44,367 nt of DNA from positions 1 through 44,367 of the forward strand of contig NZ_BCRE01000070.1 in the NCBI RefSeq assembly GCF_001552435.1, read 5' to 3'. A model generated the notes under the pieces. The model was not told the DNA's origin. It saw only the letters and a list, made by a program, of their open reading frames with translations, and ran no database searches. Made by a program: the position numbers and the translations under genes. Source of the DNA: Kribbia dieselivorans NBRC 106261. Its GTDB lineage: Bacteria > Actinomycetota > Actinomycetes > Actinomycetales > Dermatophilaceae. Of this stretch, positions 11,685 through 19,744 are shown piece after piece; within the stretch, counting starts at the first letter, position 1; each line of letters begins with the position of its first letter.

Positions 11685-12413
11685 TCAGGACTGCTGCCGC
11701 AGCGCCTTGCGCACCAGAGCGACGTGCAGCGCCAGGCACTGGCGGGCCACCTCGGCCGCGATCACGCTGGTGGAGGCCGAGCCCGACGCCGGGGTCGACG
11801 CGGTCGGCGATCGGCCCGGACCGCGCTGCGAGACCGCGTGACCGACGAGGGTCACCTCCCGGTCGGCGGCGCTGACGAAGGGCCGAAGATGCCGAGGCTC
11901 GATGCCGAACTGGATCAGACTCGCCGCCGCACTGGCCACGACGAGGTCGTCCTCATCGAGGTACTCCCCGTCCGGGGCGATCAGCCCGTACCCGACGAGC
12001 GATTCGAGTTGGGCGCCCGTCAGACCGGTACGTTGACCGAGCTCATGCCGGGTCAGGCGGAGCGTCGTGGGGGCGGCCAGGTCCTTCGCCCGCGGCACGC
12101 CGTCGCTGACCGGGGCCTGCGGCGCTCCGGCCGCGCCCTCGCCGCCGTGCGGTGTCATGGTACCGCGATCGATGGCGTCGAGTTCCTCGCGGATGACGCG
12201 CAACGGGAGGAATCGGTCACGTTGGGCGGTGAGGATGTACCGCAGCCGCTGGACATCGTCGAGGCTGAAGAGCCGGTAGCCCGCGGTCGTGCGGCGCGGG
12301 CTGACCAGCCCCTCGGCCTCGAGGTAGCGGATCTTCGATATGGAGACGTCGTCGAAATCCGGGCGCAGTTCGTCGACGACCGCCCCGATCGTCAGTTCCC
12401 CGGGAGTGGACAC
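11685..12413 (-). CDS. ftsR: MerR-family regulator FtsR (Rv1828-like)
   Basis: The 242-aa product has a typical N-terminal MerR DNA-binding domain: TIGAVVDELRPDFDDVSISK, then KIRYLEAEGLVSPRRTTAGY, then the arm FSLDDVQRLRYILTAQRDRF. A second winged-helix-like region lies near 115-175, as expected for the two-domain FtsR/Rv1828 type, with a Ser/Pro-rich linker between. In corynebacteria FtsR activates ftsZ; a similar role here is inferred from gene order beside garA. Translation appears to start at GTG (12413), 8 bp after the garA stop. No good Shine-Dalgarno is visible, so translation may depend on garA. Confidence 0.9.
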   Translation of the reverse strand: MSTPGELTIGAVVDELRPDFDDVSISKIRYLEAEGLVSPRRTTAGYRLFSLDDVQRLRYILTAQRDRFLPLRVIREELDAIDRGTMTPHGGEGAAGAPQAPVSDGVPRAKDLAAPTTLRLTRHELGQRTGLTGAQLESLVGYGLIAPDGEYLDEDDLVVASAAASLIQFGIEPRHLRPFVSAADREVTLVGHAVSQRGPGRSPTASTPASGSASTSVIAAEVARQCLALHVALVRKALRQQS

Positions 12414-12421
12414 CGCGGCGG

Positions 12422-12859
12422 TCAGGAGTGAGCGGCGTAGAAGACCAATCGGAATTTGCCGATCTGCACCTCGTCGCCGGTCTGCAGCGGCGCGGAGTCG
12501 ATGCGCTCGCGATTGACGTAGGTGCCGTTGAGCGAGCCGACGTCGCGGACGGTGAACCCGCCCTCGCGGCTGAAGACCGCGTGCCGGCGCGAGACCGTCA
12601 CGTCGTCGAGGAAGATGTCGCTGTCCGAGCCGCGGCCTGCGGTGACCTCGGTGTTGTCGAGGAGGAACCGCGCTCCGCTGTTGGGACCGCGCAGCACGAT
12701 GAGCAGGGCCGTGCCGGGGACCAGGGCGTCGACGGTCGCCTGCTCGTCCCGGGTCAGGTGGCGCTCGTCGAGGTCGGCACCCTCGAACGCGGAGTGGGCC
12801 CCGGCGTTCTGCAGACGCTGGGTCGCGGGGTCCGGCGCGAGGTTGTCGTTGTCAGTCAT
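12422..12859 (-). CDS. garA: FHA-domain protein GarA/OdhI-like
   Basis: This 145-aa cytosolic protein has a C-terminal FHA domain (about 48-142) with GRGSDSDIFLDDVTVSRRHA and GSLNGTYVNRERID. These hold the Arg, Ser and Asn residues used for phosphothreonine binding. GarA/OdhI proteins bind and inhibit 2-oxoglutarate dehydrogenase and act on glutamate enzymes, under serine/threonine kinase control. The N-terminal ETT phosphorylation motif of mycobacterial and corynebacterial proteins is absent: here the region reads DERHLTRDEQATVDA. The ATG at 12859 has GGAGG at good spacing. It lies 11 bp after gcvH. Confidence 0.93.
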   Translation of the reverse strand: MTDNDNLAPDPATQRLQNAGAHSAFEGADLDERHLTRDEQATVDALVPGTALLIVLRGPNSGARFLLDNTEVTAGRGSDSDIFLDDVTVSRRHAVFSREGGFTVRDVGSLNGTYVNRERIDSAPLQTGDEVQIGKFRLVFYAAHS

Positions 12860-12870
12860 TTCGTCCTCCG

Positions 12871-13260
12871 TCAGGCGAGTTGGGCCTCGTAGGCACCGGC
12901 ATCGAGCAGGTCGTCGGTGGTGGCCTCCACGTCCAGACGCAGCTCGTACATCCAGCCCTCACCATACGGGTCGGAGTTCACGAGTTCGGGGGTGGCTGCC
13001 AGTGCCTCGTTGACCGTCACGACCTCACCGGCCACGGGGGCGTAGAGGTCGCTGACGGACTTGGTCGACTCGATCTCACCGACCGCGTCACCGACGGCGA
13101 CCTCGTCGCCCACGGTGGGGAGGTTGACGAAGACGACATCACCCAGGGCGTCCTGGGCATAGGCAGTGACCCCGATCCGCACGACGCCCTCGTTGCCCTC
13201 GCGCACCCACTCGTGGTCGGCGGTGTAGCGGAGGTCTTCGGGGTACTCCAGGTCGCTCAT
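12871..13260 (-). CDS. gcvH: Glycine cleavage system H protein
   Basis: This 129-aa lipoyl carrier shuttles the aminomethyl group from GcvP to GcvT. The lipoylated lysine is Lys67 in EIESTKSVSD, inside the usual lipoyl fold with GDAVGEIES before and LYAPVAGEVV after. The ATG at 13260 has AAGGAG 4 nt upstream; an earlier in-frame start adds nine Arg-rich residues and is rejected. It lies just upstream of garA, as in mycobacteria, so glycine oxidation and 2-oxoglutarate control may be co-expressed. No gcvT lies in the window. Confidence 0.96.
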   Translation of the reverse strand: MSDLEYPEDLRYTADHEWVREGNEGVVRIGVTAYAQDALGDVVFVNLPTVGDEVAVGDAVGEIESTKSVSDLYAPVAGEVVTVNEALAATPELVNSDPYGEGWMYELRLDVEATTDDLLDAGAYEAQLA

Positions 13261-13283
13261 GGTTCTCCTTGATCGGTGACCGG

Positions 13284-14189
13284 TCACTGCGCCGTCGTGG
13301 GCACCGGCTGAGCGTAACGAGGCGCTTGGACACTGTGCAACGCGTCCACCGTCACGCTCTCGAATTCCTCGACCTTTGTCGACCCGCCGAGCCGTCGAAT
13401 CGTGTCGGACACCCCGCCGGGGATGGCCATCGCCGAGGACATGGTCGCCGGGGTGCCGATGGCGATGATCCGGTACGGCGCCTGCAGCCGGGTGCCGTCG
13501 GCCTCGATCCCGTCGTTGTCGGTGAACGACGTGCTGGCCACGACCCGCACCGAACCGATCTGGATGGCCTCGGCTCCGGCGTCACGCAGCTCCTGCACGA
13601 CATCGATGAGGTTGGCTGCCTGGACGGTGCGCTGCGGGTCGTTGATCGTCATGGTGATGCCCGGGCCGGTGGCGCGCAGGGTGCCGGCGAGGATCCCGAG
13701 GGTGTCAGCGCGATCGCGTGCGGCCTTCGCCGCCGCCGGGCCGGCCCCGGTGCGCAGGTCGTCGCGGGTGCGCTCGAGATCGATGATCTCCCGGTCCAGA
13801 CGCGTGTTCGTCTGGGACAGGTCGTCGAGGATCCGCACGAGGTCCTCCTCGCGCAGGGTCTCCAGGCTCTGATTGCGCGTCGACTGCACCTGCGTCGAGA
13901 TGGCGAAGCCCAGCAGAATCGCCATGAGCAACCCGACGACGCTCCCGCGGTTGAGTTGGGGACGCATAGCCCGGGCGAAACGGCCCCACGCCATCCGCGG
14001 CACGTCCGTCCCGCCGCCCCCGGAGGCCGGAGGGGTCGATTTCCGCGAGCCCTTCCGGGCGTCCCGGTTGTCGGGGTGGTCCGGGTGATCGGGCTCGACG
14101 AGCACCATGCCCGTGAGCCTCGGCTCCTCGGATCGCGGCTCCTCGGAGCCCGGCTGCTGCTCCGGCGCCGACCCGCTCGAGATGCTCAT
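13284..14189 (-). CDS. DUF881 membrane protein (Rv1825-like)
   Basis: This 301-aa protein has a long disordered Pro/Asp-rich cytoplasmic N-terminus and one transmembrane helix near 83-101 (VVGLLMAILLGFAISTQVQ). A coiled coil follows (LREEDLVRILDDLSQTNTRL onward), then an extracytoplasmic DUF881 domain with GPGITMTINDPQ and AEAIQIGSVRVVAST. DUF881 proteins are actinobacterial and linked by genomic context to division or envelope work; the molecular role is not established. Its ATG overlaps the stop of the small basic protein gene (ATGA), so the two should be translated together. Confidence 0.88.
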   Translation of the reverse strand: MSISSGSAPEQQPGSEEPRSEEPRLTGMVLVEPDHPDHPDNRDARKGSRKSTPPASGGGGTDVPRMAWGRFARAMRPQLNRGSVVGLLMAILLGFAISTQVQSTRNQSLETLREEDLVRILDDLSQTNTRLDREIIDLERTRDDLRTGAGPAAAKAARDRADTLGILAGTLRATGPGITMTINDPQRTVQAANLIDVVQELRDAGAEAIQIGSVRVVASTSFTDNDGIEADGTRLQAPYRIIAIGTPATMSSAMAIPGGVSDTIRRLGGSTKVEEFESVTVDALHSVQAPRYAQPVPTTAQ

Positions 14190-14518
14190 GCCTTGAAGAG
14201 GTGTCGGCGGATCGAGGCGACGTTGGCGAAGATGCGCACGCCCAGGACGACGACGACGCCGGTGGTGAGCTGACTGCCCACCCCCAACTGGTCACCGATG
14301 AAGACGATGAACGCGGCGACGATGACGTTGGAGATGAATGAGACGACGAAGACCTTGTCGTTGAAGATGCCGTCCAGGGTGGCCCGAATACCGCCGAAGA
14401 TCGCGTCGAGGGCGGCGATCACGGCAATCGGGAGGTAGGGCTGCAACCACAGCGGCACGTCGGGGTTGAGCACGACACCGATGGCGATGCCGATGACCAG
14501 TCCGATGATCGGAATCAC
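14186..14518 (-). CDS. Small basic family membrane protein (Rv1824/Sbp-like)
   Basis: The 110-aa product is a small integral membrane protein with three hydrophobic segments: IPIIGLVIGIAIGVVL at the N-terminus, LPIAVIAALDAIFGGIRATL, and a long stretch from VVSFISNVIVAAFIVFIGD. The tail is basic (RIFANVASIRRHLFK). It belongs to the small basic protein family found between two DUF881 genes in actinobacteria. GTG at 14518 overlaps the upstream stop (GTGA) and has AAGGAG 8 nt before it. A much longer upstream in-frame reading is antisense-like noise. Confidence 0.88.
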   Translation of the reverse strand: MIPIIGLVIGIAIGVVLNPDVPLWLQPYLPIAVIAALDAIFGGIRATLDGIFNDKVFVVSFISNVIVAAFIVFIGDQLGVGSQLTTGVVVVLGVRIFANVASIRRHLFKA

Positions 14519-15450
14519 GAAGCGCTCTCCTTGGGGGTCACCCGGACGGTCGGGGGTGTCGACTCGCCGGGACGTAGGGGTGTGGCCTCGCGGGAGCCGA
14601 TCTGGGCCGCCGCGGGCAGGGTCAGGTGATCGGCCGTCTCGACCGAGGTTCGGATGCCGAAGTTCGACGAGAGGGTCTTCAGGTACGCCCCGCCGGTGCC
14701 GGCACCGAACGCCAACTCCAGCGCCTTCGCATCGCCGATCGTCTCGACGACGTACGGGGGTACGAGCGGGCGGAAGTTGACGAGGATCGCCTCTCCGGCA
14801 AACCGGATCGCCGTATGGGAGGTGAGGCGTTGACCGTTGATGGCCATCGACTCCGCCCCCGCGGCCCAGAGGGCGTTGGCCACGATCTGCAGGTCCTTCG
14901 ACATGACCCGCCCGTCGTCGCTGACTCCGGTGCGCGGATTCCCGTCGGCGCTGCCGTCGGTCGCTCGGGCGTCGTCGAGGGTGACGACCAGGCCCGGTCC
15001 GCTGACCTCCACGGTGCCGGCCACGCGCCGCAGCGTGTCGAGTTGCTCGGCGCTCAGCCCGGTGCCGGCGCCCGCCGCCGCGCTCTGCTCCAGGTTCGAC
15101 ACCTCCGATTGCAGGGCCTGGACCTGCGCCTCGCCGGCGTCGGCCTCCTGCTGGCGCGTCTGGATCTGTTGGATGATCTCGGCCTTGACCGGCGAGGCCA
15201 ACTGCTGACGCGGAACGAGGGTGCGCGCACTCACCCCGAGCAACGCGCCCACGAGCAGCGCCGTGATGATGGCCGTCGGGGTTCGCCACGAGGTCGCCGG
15301 GGGCAACCCCTTGGACACCCGGTGGTCCGCGGCAGCCTGATAGGACGGGTCCAGGGGTCGCTCGAGCAGGGCCGTGAGCAGGGTCATCGACTCGTCGGGG
15401 CGGCGCGCCGGCCCGGTGGTCGGGTCCTCGGTGCCGTCAGTCGTCGCCAT
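14515..15450 (-). CDS. DUF881 membrane protein (Rv1823-like)
   Basis: This 311-aa paralogue of the other DUF881 protein has a cytoplasmic N-terminus and a transmembrane segment near 60-76 (IITALLVGALLGVSART). A coiled coil follows at about 85-125 (KAEIIQQIQTRQQEADAGEA onward), then a DUF881 domain with VSGPGLVVTLDDARATDG and GAESMAINGQRLTS. The pair probably forms a heteromeric complex with the small basic protein, which is inference from the fixed gene order. AGGAGG stands 7 nt before the ATG at 15450, and the first 14 bp overlap the end of pgsA. Confidence 0.88.
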   Translation of the reverse strand: MATTDGTEDPTTGPARRPDESMTLLTALLERPLDPSYQAAADHRVSKGLPPATSWRTPTAIITALLVGALLGVSARTLVPRQQLASPVKAEIIQQIQTRQQEADAGEAQVQALQSEVSNLEQSAAAGAGTGLSAEQLDTLRRVAGTVEVSGPGLVVTLDDARATDGSADGNPRTGVSDDGRVMSKDLQIVANALWAAGAESMAINGQRLTSHTAIRFAGEAILVNFRPLVPPYVVETIGDAKALELAFGAGTGGAYLKTLSSNFGIRTSVETADHLTLPAAAQIGSREATPLRPGESTPPTVRVTPKESAS

Positions 15451-16051
15451 CGATCGCCTCCTGCCCCTCGGCGCCGTTCGCCCGGGCGATCTGTTCGATC
15501 TCGGCGGCGTAGACGACAGCGCTGAACCAGTACAGCCCCAGGCCCCAGGTCATCAGCGCCCAGCCCAGCGGACGTGCCCAGATCGTCGTCGCGTCAACGG
15601 CATGGGGCAGCAGCACGACCGGGAACGCGCAGAGCAACGCGAAGGTGGCCATCTTGCCGACGAACTGGACCGGCACCCCGAAGATGCCGAATCGCCGGGC
15701 CCACGCCATGAGGATGGCGAGGAGGACGTCGCGGCCCAGGAGAGCCACCACCAACCACCACGGCACCACGCCGCGGATCCCCAGGCCGAGGATCGTCGTG
15801 ACGATGTAGAGCCGGTCGGCGATGGGGTCGAGCAGCTCCCCCAGTCGACTGGTCATGTTGAACGCGCGAGCGATCTTGCCGTCGAGCCAGTCCGTCAGGC
15901 CGGAGGCCACGAGGATGACGACCGCCAGGACGTCGTGATGGGTCAGGATCGCCCAGAGGAAGACCGGAACCGCGATGAGTCGCAGGACCGACAAGAGGTT
16001 GGGGATGTTCCACGGATTGCCGCCCGTGGGCGCAACTGTCGGTTCCGTCAC
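15437..16051 (-). CDS. pgsA: CDP-alcohol phosphatidyltransferase, PgsA2-like
   Basis: The 204-aa membrane enzyme moves a phosphatidyl group from CDP-diacylglycerol to an alcohol. The family signature D-x2-D-G-x2-A-R-x8-G-x3-D-x3-D is complete, from DWLDGKIARAF to GELLDPIADR near 53-79, and about five hydrophobic helices surround it. Position beside the DUF881 genes matches Rv1822 (pgsA2). The acceptor (glycerol phosphate or another polyol) cannot be told from this sequence. The start is GTG at 16051, 19 bp after the amphi-Trp gene stop. Confidence 0.9.
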   Translation of the reverse strand: MTEPTVAPTGGNPWNIPNLLSVLRLIAVPVFLWAILTHHDVLAVVILVASGLTDWLDGKIARAFNMTSRLGELLDPIADRLYIVTTILGLGIRGVVPWWLVVALLGRDVLLAILMAWARRFGIFGVPVQFVGKMATFALLCAFPVVLLPHAVDATTIWARPLGWALMTWGLGLYWFSAVVYAAEIEQIARANGAEGQEAIDGDD

Positions 16052-16070
16052 GCGTTACCCCGTCGCCGGT

Positions 16071-16637
16071 TCAACTCTGGGCGGCGGGCCCGTGCGGGAA
16101 CTCCGCCGGCGTCGTGGCCGCGATGGTCGCCGAGGTCAGCGCCACCTCGTCGTCCTGCTCCGCGTCGGACTTCCCGGCGTTGCCCCGCTCCCAGGACATG
16201 CCCGTGGCGGGTCCCACGACACCGGCTCGTACGAGCGTGAAGTCGACGTCCTCGGTGGCGGCGAGCACCGGTTCCTCACCCTCGAGGGCCACCGACTCGG
16301 CCTCGGCCCAGAGCGCATCGGCGTCGTGCATGGCCTCGTCGTCCCCGACGGACTCGAAGTCGTCGTCCAGGACGGCCTTGTCCTTCGCGACGAGGTCGTC
16401 GGCGCGCACGCCCGGCGCCAGCCACTTCAATTCGACCTCGAGCTCACTCCTCCCCGCGGCATCCAGTTCGACCTCGACCTCACATTCAACCTCCGCGGGC
16501 ACCTCGAATTCGATCTCGGACCCGTTGAGTTCGAGTTCGACAGAGCCGTCGGATTCGAGTGCATCGGCGACGGCGCGAAGCAGTTCGGCGGCTTCGGCGC
16601 GGGAGCGGACGGTGGTGGACTTGAACGACGACTTCAT
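16071..16637 (-). CDS. Amphi-Trp domain-containing acidic protein
   Basis: This 188-aa product is very acidic. Its first 75 residues fit the amphi-Trp domain: a helix RSRAEAAELLRAVADALESD, then alternating hydrophobic/acidic strands (VELELNGSEIEFEVPAEVE) ending in LEVELKW. The remaining 110 residues have low complexity (Asp/Glu/Ala-rich) with no recognised domain. The function of amphi-Trp proteins is unknown. AGGAG lies 7 nt before the ATG at 16637. It leads the pgsA-DUF881 block with short spacing, so it may be co-transcribed with it. Confidence 0.75.
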   Translation of the reverse strand: MKSSFKSTTVRSRAEAAELLRAVADALESDGSVELELNGSEIEFEVPAEVECEVEVELDAAGRSELEVELKWLAPGVRADDLVAKDKAVLDDDFESVGDDEAMHDADALWAEAESVALEGEEPVLAATEDVDFTLVRAGVVGPATGMSWERGNAGKSDAEQDDEVALTSATIAATTPAEFPHGPAAQS

Positions 16638-16861
16638 GGGTGGCTCCTCACGTCGGCCAGTTCATCACTGGGGGTGTCTGGAACAGACTAGGGCGGCCGC
16701 TGCCTCGAAGTGGTGCGGGTCCACGTGGTGTTGCCAAATCGCGGCCTGGATCGACCGGGCACGGAGCAGCGGTTGCGCCTGAAGGCAAGGCTCCCCTAAG
16801 GTTCATTAGGCACGCCTAACCTTGACCCGGACCTCCGGGCCGACCCCCTCGGGAGCCCCGC
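16638..16861. other. Divergent intergenic region between the amphi-Trp gene and bfd
   Basis: These 224 bp hold the iron box described separately and no reading frame that looks coding. The small repeat CCCGGACCTCCGGG (16826-16839) could form a weak hairpin in the bfd leader. No clear promoter hexamers are visible for the amphi-Trp gene. Confidence 0.5.
16806..16819 (+). promoter_or_regulatory. DtxR/IdeR-like iron box
   Basis: TTAGGCACGCCTAA is a perfect inverted repeat of 6-bp arms around AC. It sits in a wider AAGGTT...AACCTT context that resembles the DtxR/IdeR consensus TTAGGTTAGGCTAACCTAA. It is 43 bp upstream of the bfd start, the expected place for iron-dependent control of iron storage. 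TAACCT (16817-16822) could be a -10 element overlapping the box. Whether iron activates (as for mycobacterial bfrA) or represses is not visible. Confidence 0.7.
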
Positions 16862-17065
16862 TTGATCGTCTGCCACTGCGCCGTCGTCACCGATCGTGAC
16901 GTCGAGGCCGCCGTCGACAGCGGGAACGCGAGCCTGTCCGCGGTGTGCCGTACGACGGGCGCGGGTCAGGATTGCGGTGCCTGCATCTTCTCCGTCAAGG
17001 CGTTGGTGTGCCAGCATCGTCAGGAACGACCCGACATCCCGGAGGTGGACCGTGCAGCCAGTTAG
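16862..17065 (+). CDS. bfd: Bacterioferritin-associated ferredoxin (Bfd-like [2Fe-2S] protein)
   Basis: The 67-aa product is a Bfd-type [2Fe-2S] protein. The four cluster cysteines appear as CHC at residues 4-6 and DCGAC near 37-41. In known systems Bfd passes electrons to bacterioferritin heme to release stored iron. The start is TTG at 16862, with GGGAG 7 nt upstream and the first conserved Cys right after it; no ATG or GTG fits. Its end overlaps the bacterioferritin start by 14 bp, so the two genes should be coupled. An iron box lies upstream. Confidence 0.88.
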   Translation: MIVCHCAVVTDRDVEAAVDSGNASLSAVCRTTGAGQDCGACIFSVKALVCQHRQERPDIPEVDRAAS

Positions 17066-17537
17066 CCCACGCATCGTCGAACTGTTCAACCAGGCGCTGA
17101 CCATCGAACTGACGGTGGTCAACACGTACTTCCTACACGCCCGCATGCTCGACAACTGGGGTCTGCCGAAGCTGGGCAAGGTCTTCTACGACCTGTCCAT
17201 CGATGAGATGAAGGACGCCGACGACCTCATCAACCGGATCCTCTTCTTCGAGGGCCACCCCAACGTGCAGAAGCTCAACGGCATCACCGTCGGCGAAACC
17301 GCCGAGGAGATGCTGCGCCTCGCCCTGGCCAGCGAGATCGACGCGGTGGCCACCTTCAACGCGGCCGCGCAGGAATGCCACGACCTGGGCGATCACGGCT
17401 CCGCCGCGAAGTTCGAGGAGATGGTGCTCGACGAGGAGCGCCACGCCGACTGGTTCGAGGGCCAGCTTGACGCGATCGCCCGCGTGGGGCTGGAGAACTA
17501 CCTCGCCATGCAGGTCGCCCCGGGCGAGGGCCCGTGA
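17052..17537 (+). CDS. bfr: Bacterioferritin with altered ferroxidase centre
   Basis: The 161-aa product is a bacterioferritin, a 24-subunit iron store with heme between subunit pairs. The heme ligand is Met53 in DEMKD, and the dinuclear iron ligands map to Glu19, Glu52, Glu95, Glu128 and His131. The position of the usual iron ligand His54 (E. coli numbering, in EMKH) is Asp55 here. GTG at 17052 has an excellent GGAGGT 5 nt upstream and lies inside the end of bfd. An upstream extension in the same frame is Arg-rich and antisense-like. Confidence 0.93.
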   Translation: MQPVSPRIVELFNQALTIELTVVNTYFLHARMLDNWGLPKLGKVFYDLSIDEMKDADDLINRILFFEGHPNVQKLNGITVGETAEEMLRLALASEIDAVATFNAAAQECHDLGDHGSAAKFEEMVLDEERHADWFEGQLDAIARVGLENYLAMQVAPGEGP

Positions 17538-17575
17538 TCGTTGGTTTGACGACGCTCCTCAGATGACACAGAGCC

Positions 17576-18670
17576 TCAGATAACGAAATCGCTCCACCCC
17601 GTCGCGAGGTAGTCGACGAACGCCTCCCCCACGGCCTGCTCTCGGAGGTGTTCGCGCGTCACCGGCTGTTCCGGATGGCGGTAGGCCTCGTCCGCGATCG
17701 CCTGACGGGCGAAGTCGTGGGCGAGGATGGCCCCGGTACCGACGAACACCGCGTCCGCGCCGCGGTCGAGGCACCAGGTCGCATCGGCGGCACCGGTGAT
17801 CTTGCCGGCCACCGTCAGGCGGGTCTCGCCGCGCGGGATCGAGGTGAACTCATCGATGAGCAGCCGATCGCCGGAGTCGTCACCGTGGGGTGCCTTGAAC
17901 GCGTCCCACAAGGAGATGTCGACGTAGTCGAGGTCGCCGCACTCCAGCGCCCAGCCGACGATCGCCTGCGCGTCCTCGAGGTGAATGCCGTACCGCTCGG
18001 GGCTGAGCCGCAGACCGACCTGGAAGTCCGGCGAGGTCGCCTCGCGGATGCCCGAGACGATCTCACGCATCATCCGGTAGCGGTTCTCCAGCGAACCGCC
18101 GTAGCGGTCGGTGCGGTGGTTCATCCGGGTGTCGAGGAACTGGGCGATGAGGTACCCGTGCGCGCCGTGGATCTCCGCTCCGTCGAAGCCGGCCTCCTGG
18201 GCCCGTACGGCACCGCCGATGAAGGCGTCGACGACGTGCTCGATCTCGGGCACGGTCAGGGCACGTGCCGCGTACTTCGCGTCATTCCACGGTGCCACGA
18301 GCGGCTGGCCGCTGACGTGGGCGTCGGCTCGTCGACCACCGTGGTGCAGCTGGACCGACGACACCGCCCCGGCTGCGCGGATCGCCGTGGCGAGCTGGGT
18401 CAGTCCCGGCAGCATGGCGTCGTCGTGGACCCCCAACTGCCCCTCCCAGGCCTTGCCCTCGACACTGACATACGCCGCGGCCGTCATAACCACCCCGAAA
18501 CCGCCCTCGGCCCGTCGAACCAGCCAGCGCTGCTCATCATCGGACAGCGCCCCGTCGCGCTGGCTCTGCTTGTTCGTCAGCGGAGCAAGGGCCAATCGGT
18601 TGGGCCACGCCGGCCCGCGACGCAGGGTCAAGGGCTCGGCCAGGGTGGCGTGATGGACCGACTCGGACAT
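17576..18670 (-). CDS. Old yellow enzyme family NADH:flavin oxidoreductase
   Basis: This 364-aa FMN-dependent TIM-barrel enzyme probably reduces activated C=C bonds or related substrates with NAD(P)H. OYE features include RLALAPLTNKQ near the N-terminus, SVQLHHGGR, the active-site segment GFDGAEIHGAHGYLIAQFL and DRYGGSLENRYR, then GADAVFVGTG near the phosphate site. The natural substrate is unknown. The ATG at 18670 has AAAGGAG 7 nt upstream. The gene converges on bfr and is divergent from the lysophospholipase-like gene. Confidence 0.9.
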   Translation of the reverse strand: MSESVHHATLAEPLTLRRGPAWPNRLALAPLTNKQSQRDGALSDDEQRWLVRRAEGGFGVVMTAAAYVSVEGKAWEGQLGVHDDAMLPGLTQLATAIRAAGAVSSVQLHHGGRRADAHVSGQPLVAPWNDAKYAARALTVPEIEHVVDAFIGGAVRAQEAGFDGAEIHGAHGYLIAQFLDTRMNHRTDRYGGSLENRYRMMREIVSGIREATSPDFQVGLRLSPERYGIHLEDAQAIVGWALECGDLDYVDISLWDAFKAPHGDDSGDRLLIDEFTSIPRGETRLTVAGKITGAADATWCLDRGADAVFVGTGAILAHDFARQAIADEAYRHPEQPVTREHLREQAVGEAFVDYLATGWSDFVI

Positions 18671-18771
18671 GCTGTACTCCTTTGGGCGAGCGAGGCCGAT
18701 TGACCGACCTTCGTGAGGGTAGCGTGACCTCGAAACCGCCAGCCGGGCGGAGGGTCCACACAGGAGTGAAC

Positions 18772-19710
18772 ATGGTTGTCCACGAGGGAAGGCCGCAGCC
18801 CACCGTCACCGTCGAGGCTCACGACGGAGCGTCGTTGCGCGGCTACCGCTGGCTGCCGGAGGACGAGCCACGCGCCATCGTGCAGATCGCGCACGGCATG
18901 GCCGAACACGCTGCCCGCTACGACGCCTTCGCGCGCGACCTGACCGCTGCCGGGTACGTCGTGTATGCCAACGACCACCGCGGGCACGGGCTCACCGCCG
19001 CCCCGGCCGATCGCGGATACTTCGCCGACGTCCACGGCTGGGAGACCGTCGTCGACGACCTCGCCCTGTTCACCGCCCAGGCCCGCGCCGACTTCCCCGA
19101 CCTGCCGGTGGTGCTCTTCGGACACAGCATGGGTTCACTGCTGGCCCGGACGTACATCACCCGGTACGGCGACGGACTGGCCGCGGTCATCCTCTCGGGC
19201 ACGGCCACCGACCCGGGGGCATTGGGCAAGGCGGGTCAGGTCATCGCCGCCCTCGAGTCGCGCCTGCGGGGTCGTCGTCACCCCAGCCGCCTCATGACCA
19301 ACCTGACGTTCGGGCAGTACAACGCGAAGTTCAAGCCTGCCCGCACCGAGTTCGACTGGCTCTCGCGTGACGAGACGCAGGTCGATCGGTATGTCGCCGA
19401 CCCCCTGTGCGGTCAGACCTTCACCAGCGGTTTCTACGTCGACCTGCTCGGCGGCCTCGCCGAGTTGCAGCGCGACGCGGTGGTCGTCGGCACTCCGACG
19501 TCGCTGCCGGTGCTCATCATCGCCGGTGCCGATGACCCGGTGGGCGGTTCGAAGGTCACCGAGGTCGGAGCGCAGTTGGAGCGGCTGGGCGTTGCCGATG
19601 TCACCGTGAAGACGTACCCCGAGGCGCGGCACGAGATCCTCAACGAGATCAATCGCGCCGAGGTCGTCGACGACGTACTCTCGTGGATGGATGCGCGCCT
19701 GACGAGATGA
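18772..19710 (+). CDS. Alpha/beta hydrolase, monoacylglycerol lipase/lysophospholipase-like
   Basis: The 312-aa protein has a standard lysophospholipase-like hydrolase domain. The nucleophile elbow GHSMGS puts the catalytic serine at 119. VYANDHRGHG lies before it, the acid residue is likely in IAGADDPVGG and the catalytic His in EARHEI near the end. It has no signal peptide and should act in the cytosol on lysophospholipids or monoacylglycerols. The ATG at 18772 has AGGAG 5 nt upstream; earlier in-frame starts lack a ribosome site. The next gene begins 34 bp later and may be co-transcribed. Confidence 0.88.
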   Translation: MVVHEGRPQPTVTVEAHDGASLRGYRWLPEDEPRAIVQIAHGMAEHAARYDAFARDLTAAGYVVYANDHRGHGLTAAPADRGYFADVHGWETVVDDLALFTAQARADFPDLPVVLFGHSMGSLLARTYITRYGDGLAAVILSGTATDPGALGKAGQVIAALESRLRGRRHPSRLMTNLTFGQYNAKFKPARTEFDWLSRDETQVDRYVADPLCGQTFTSGFYVDLLGGLAELQRDAVVVGTPTSLPVLIIAGADDPVGGSKVTEVGAQLERLGVADVTVKTYPEARHEILNEINRAEVVDDVLSWMDARLTR

Positions 19711-19744
19711 GTGCGGCGGCGACCCATCGTCGAAGGAGTCCGCT

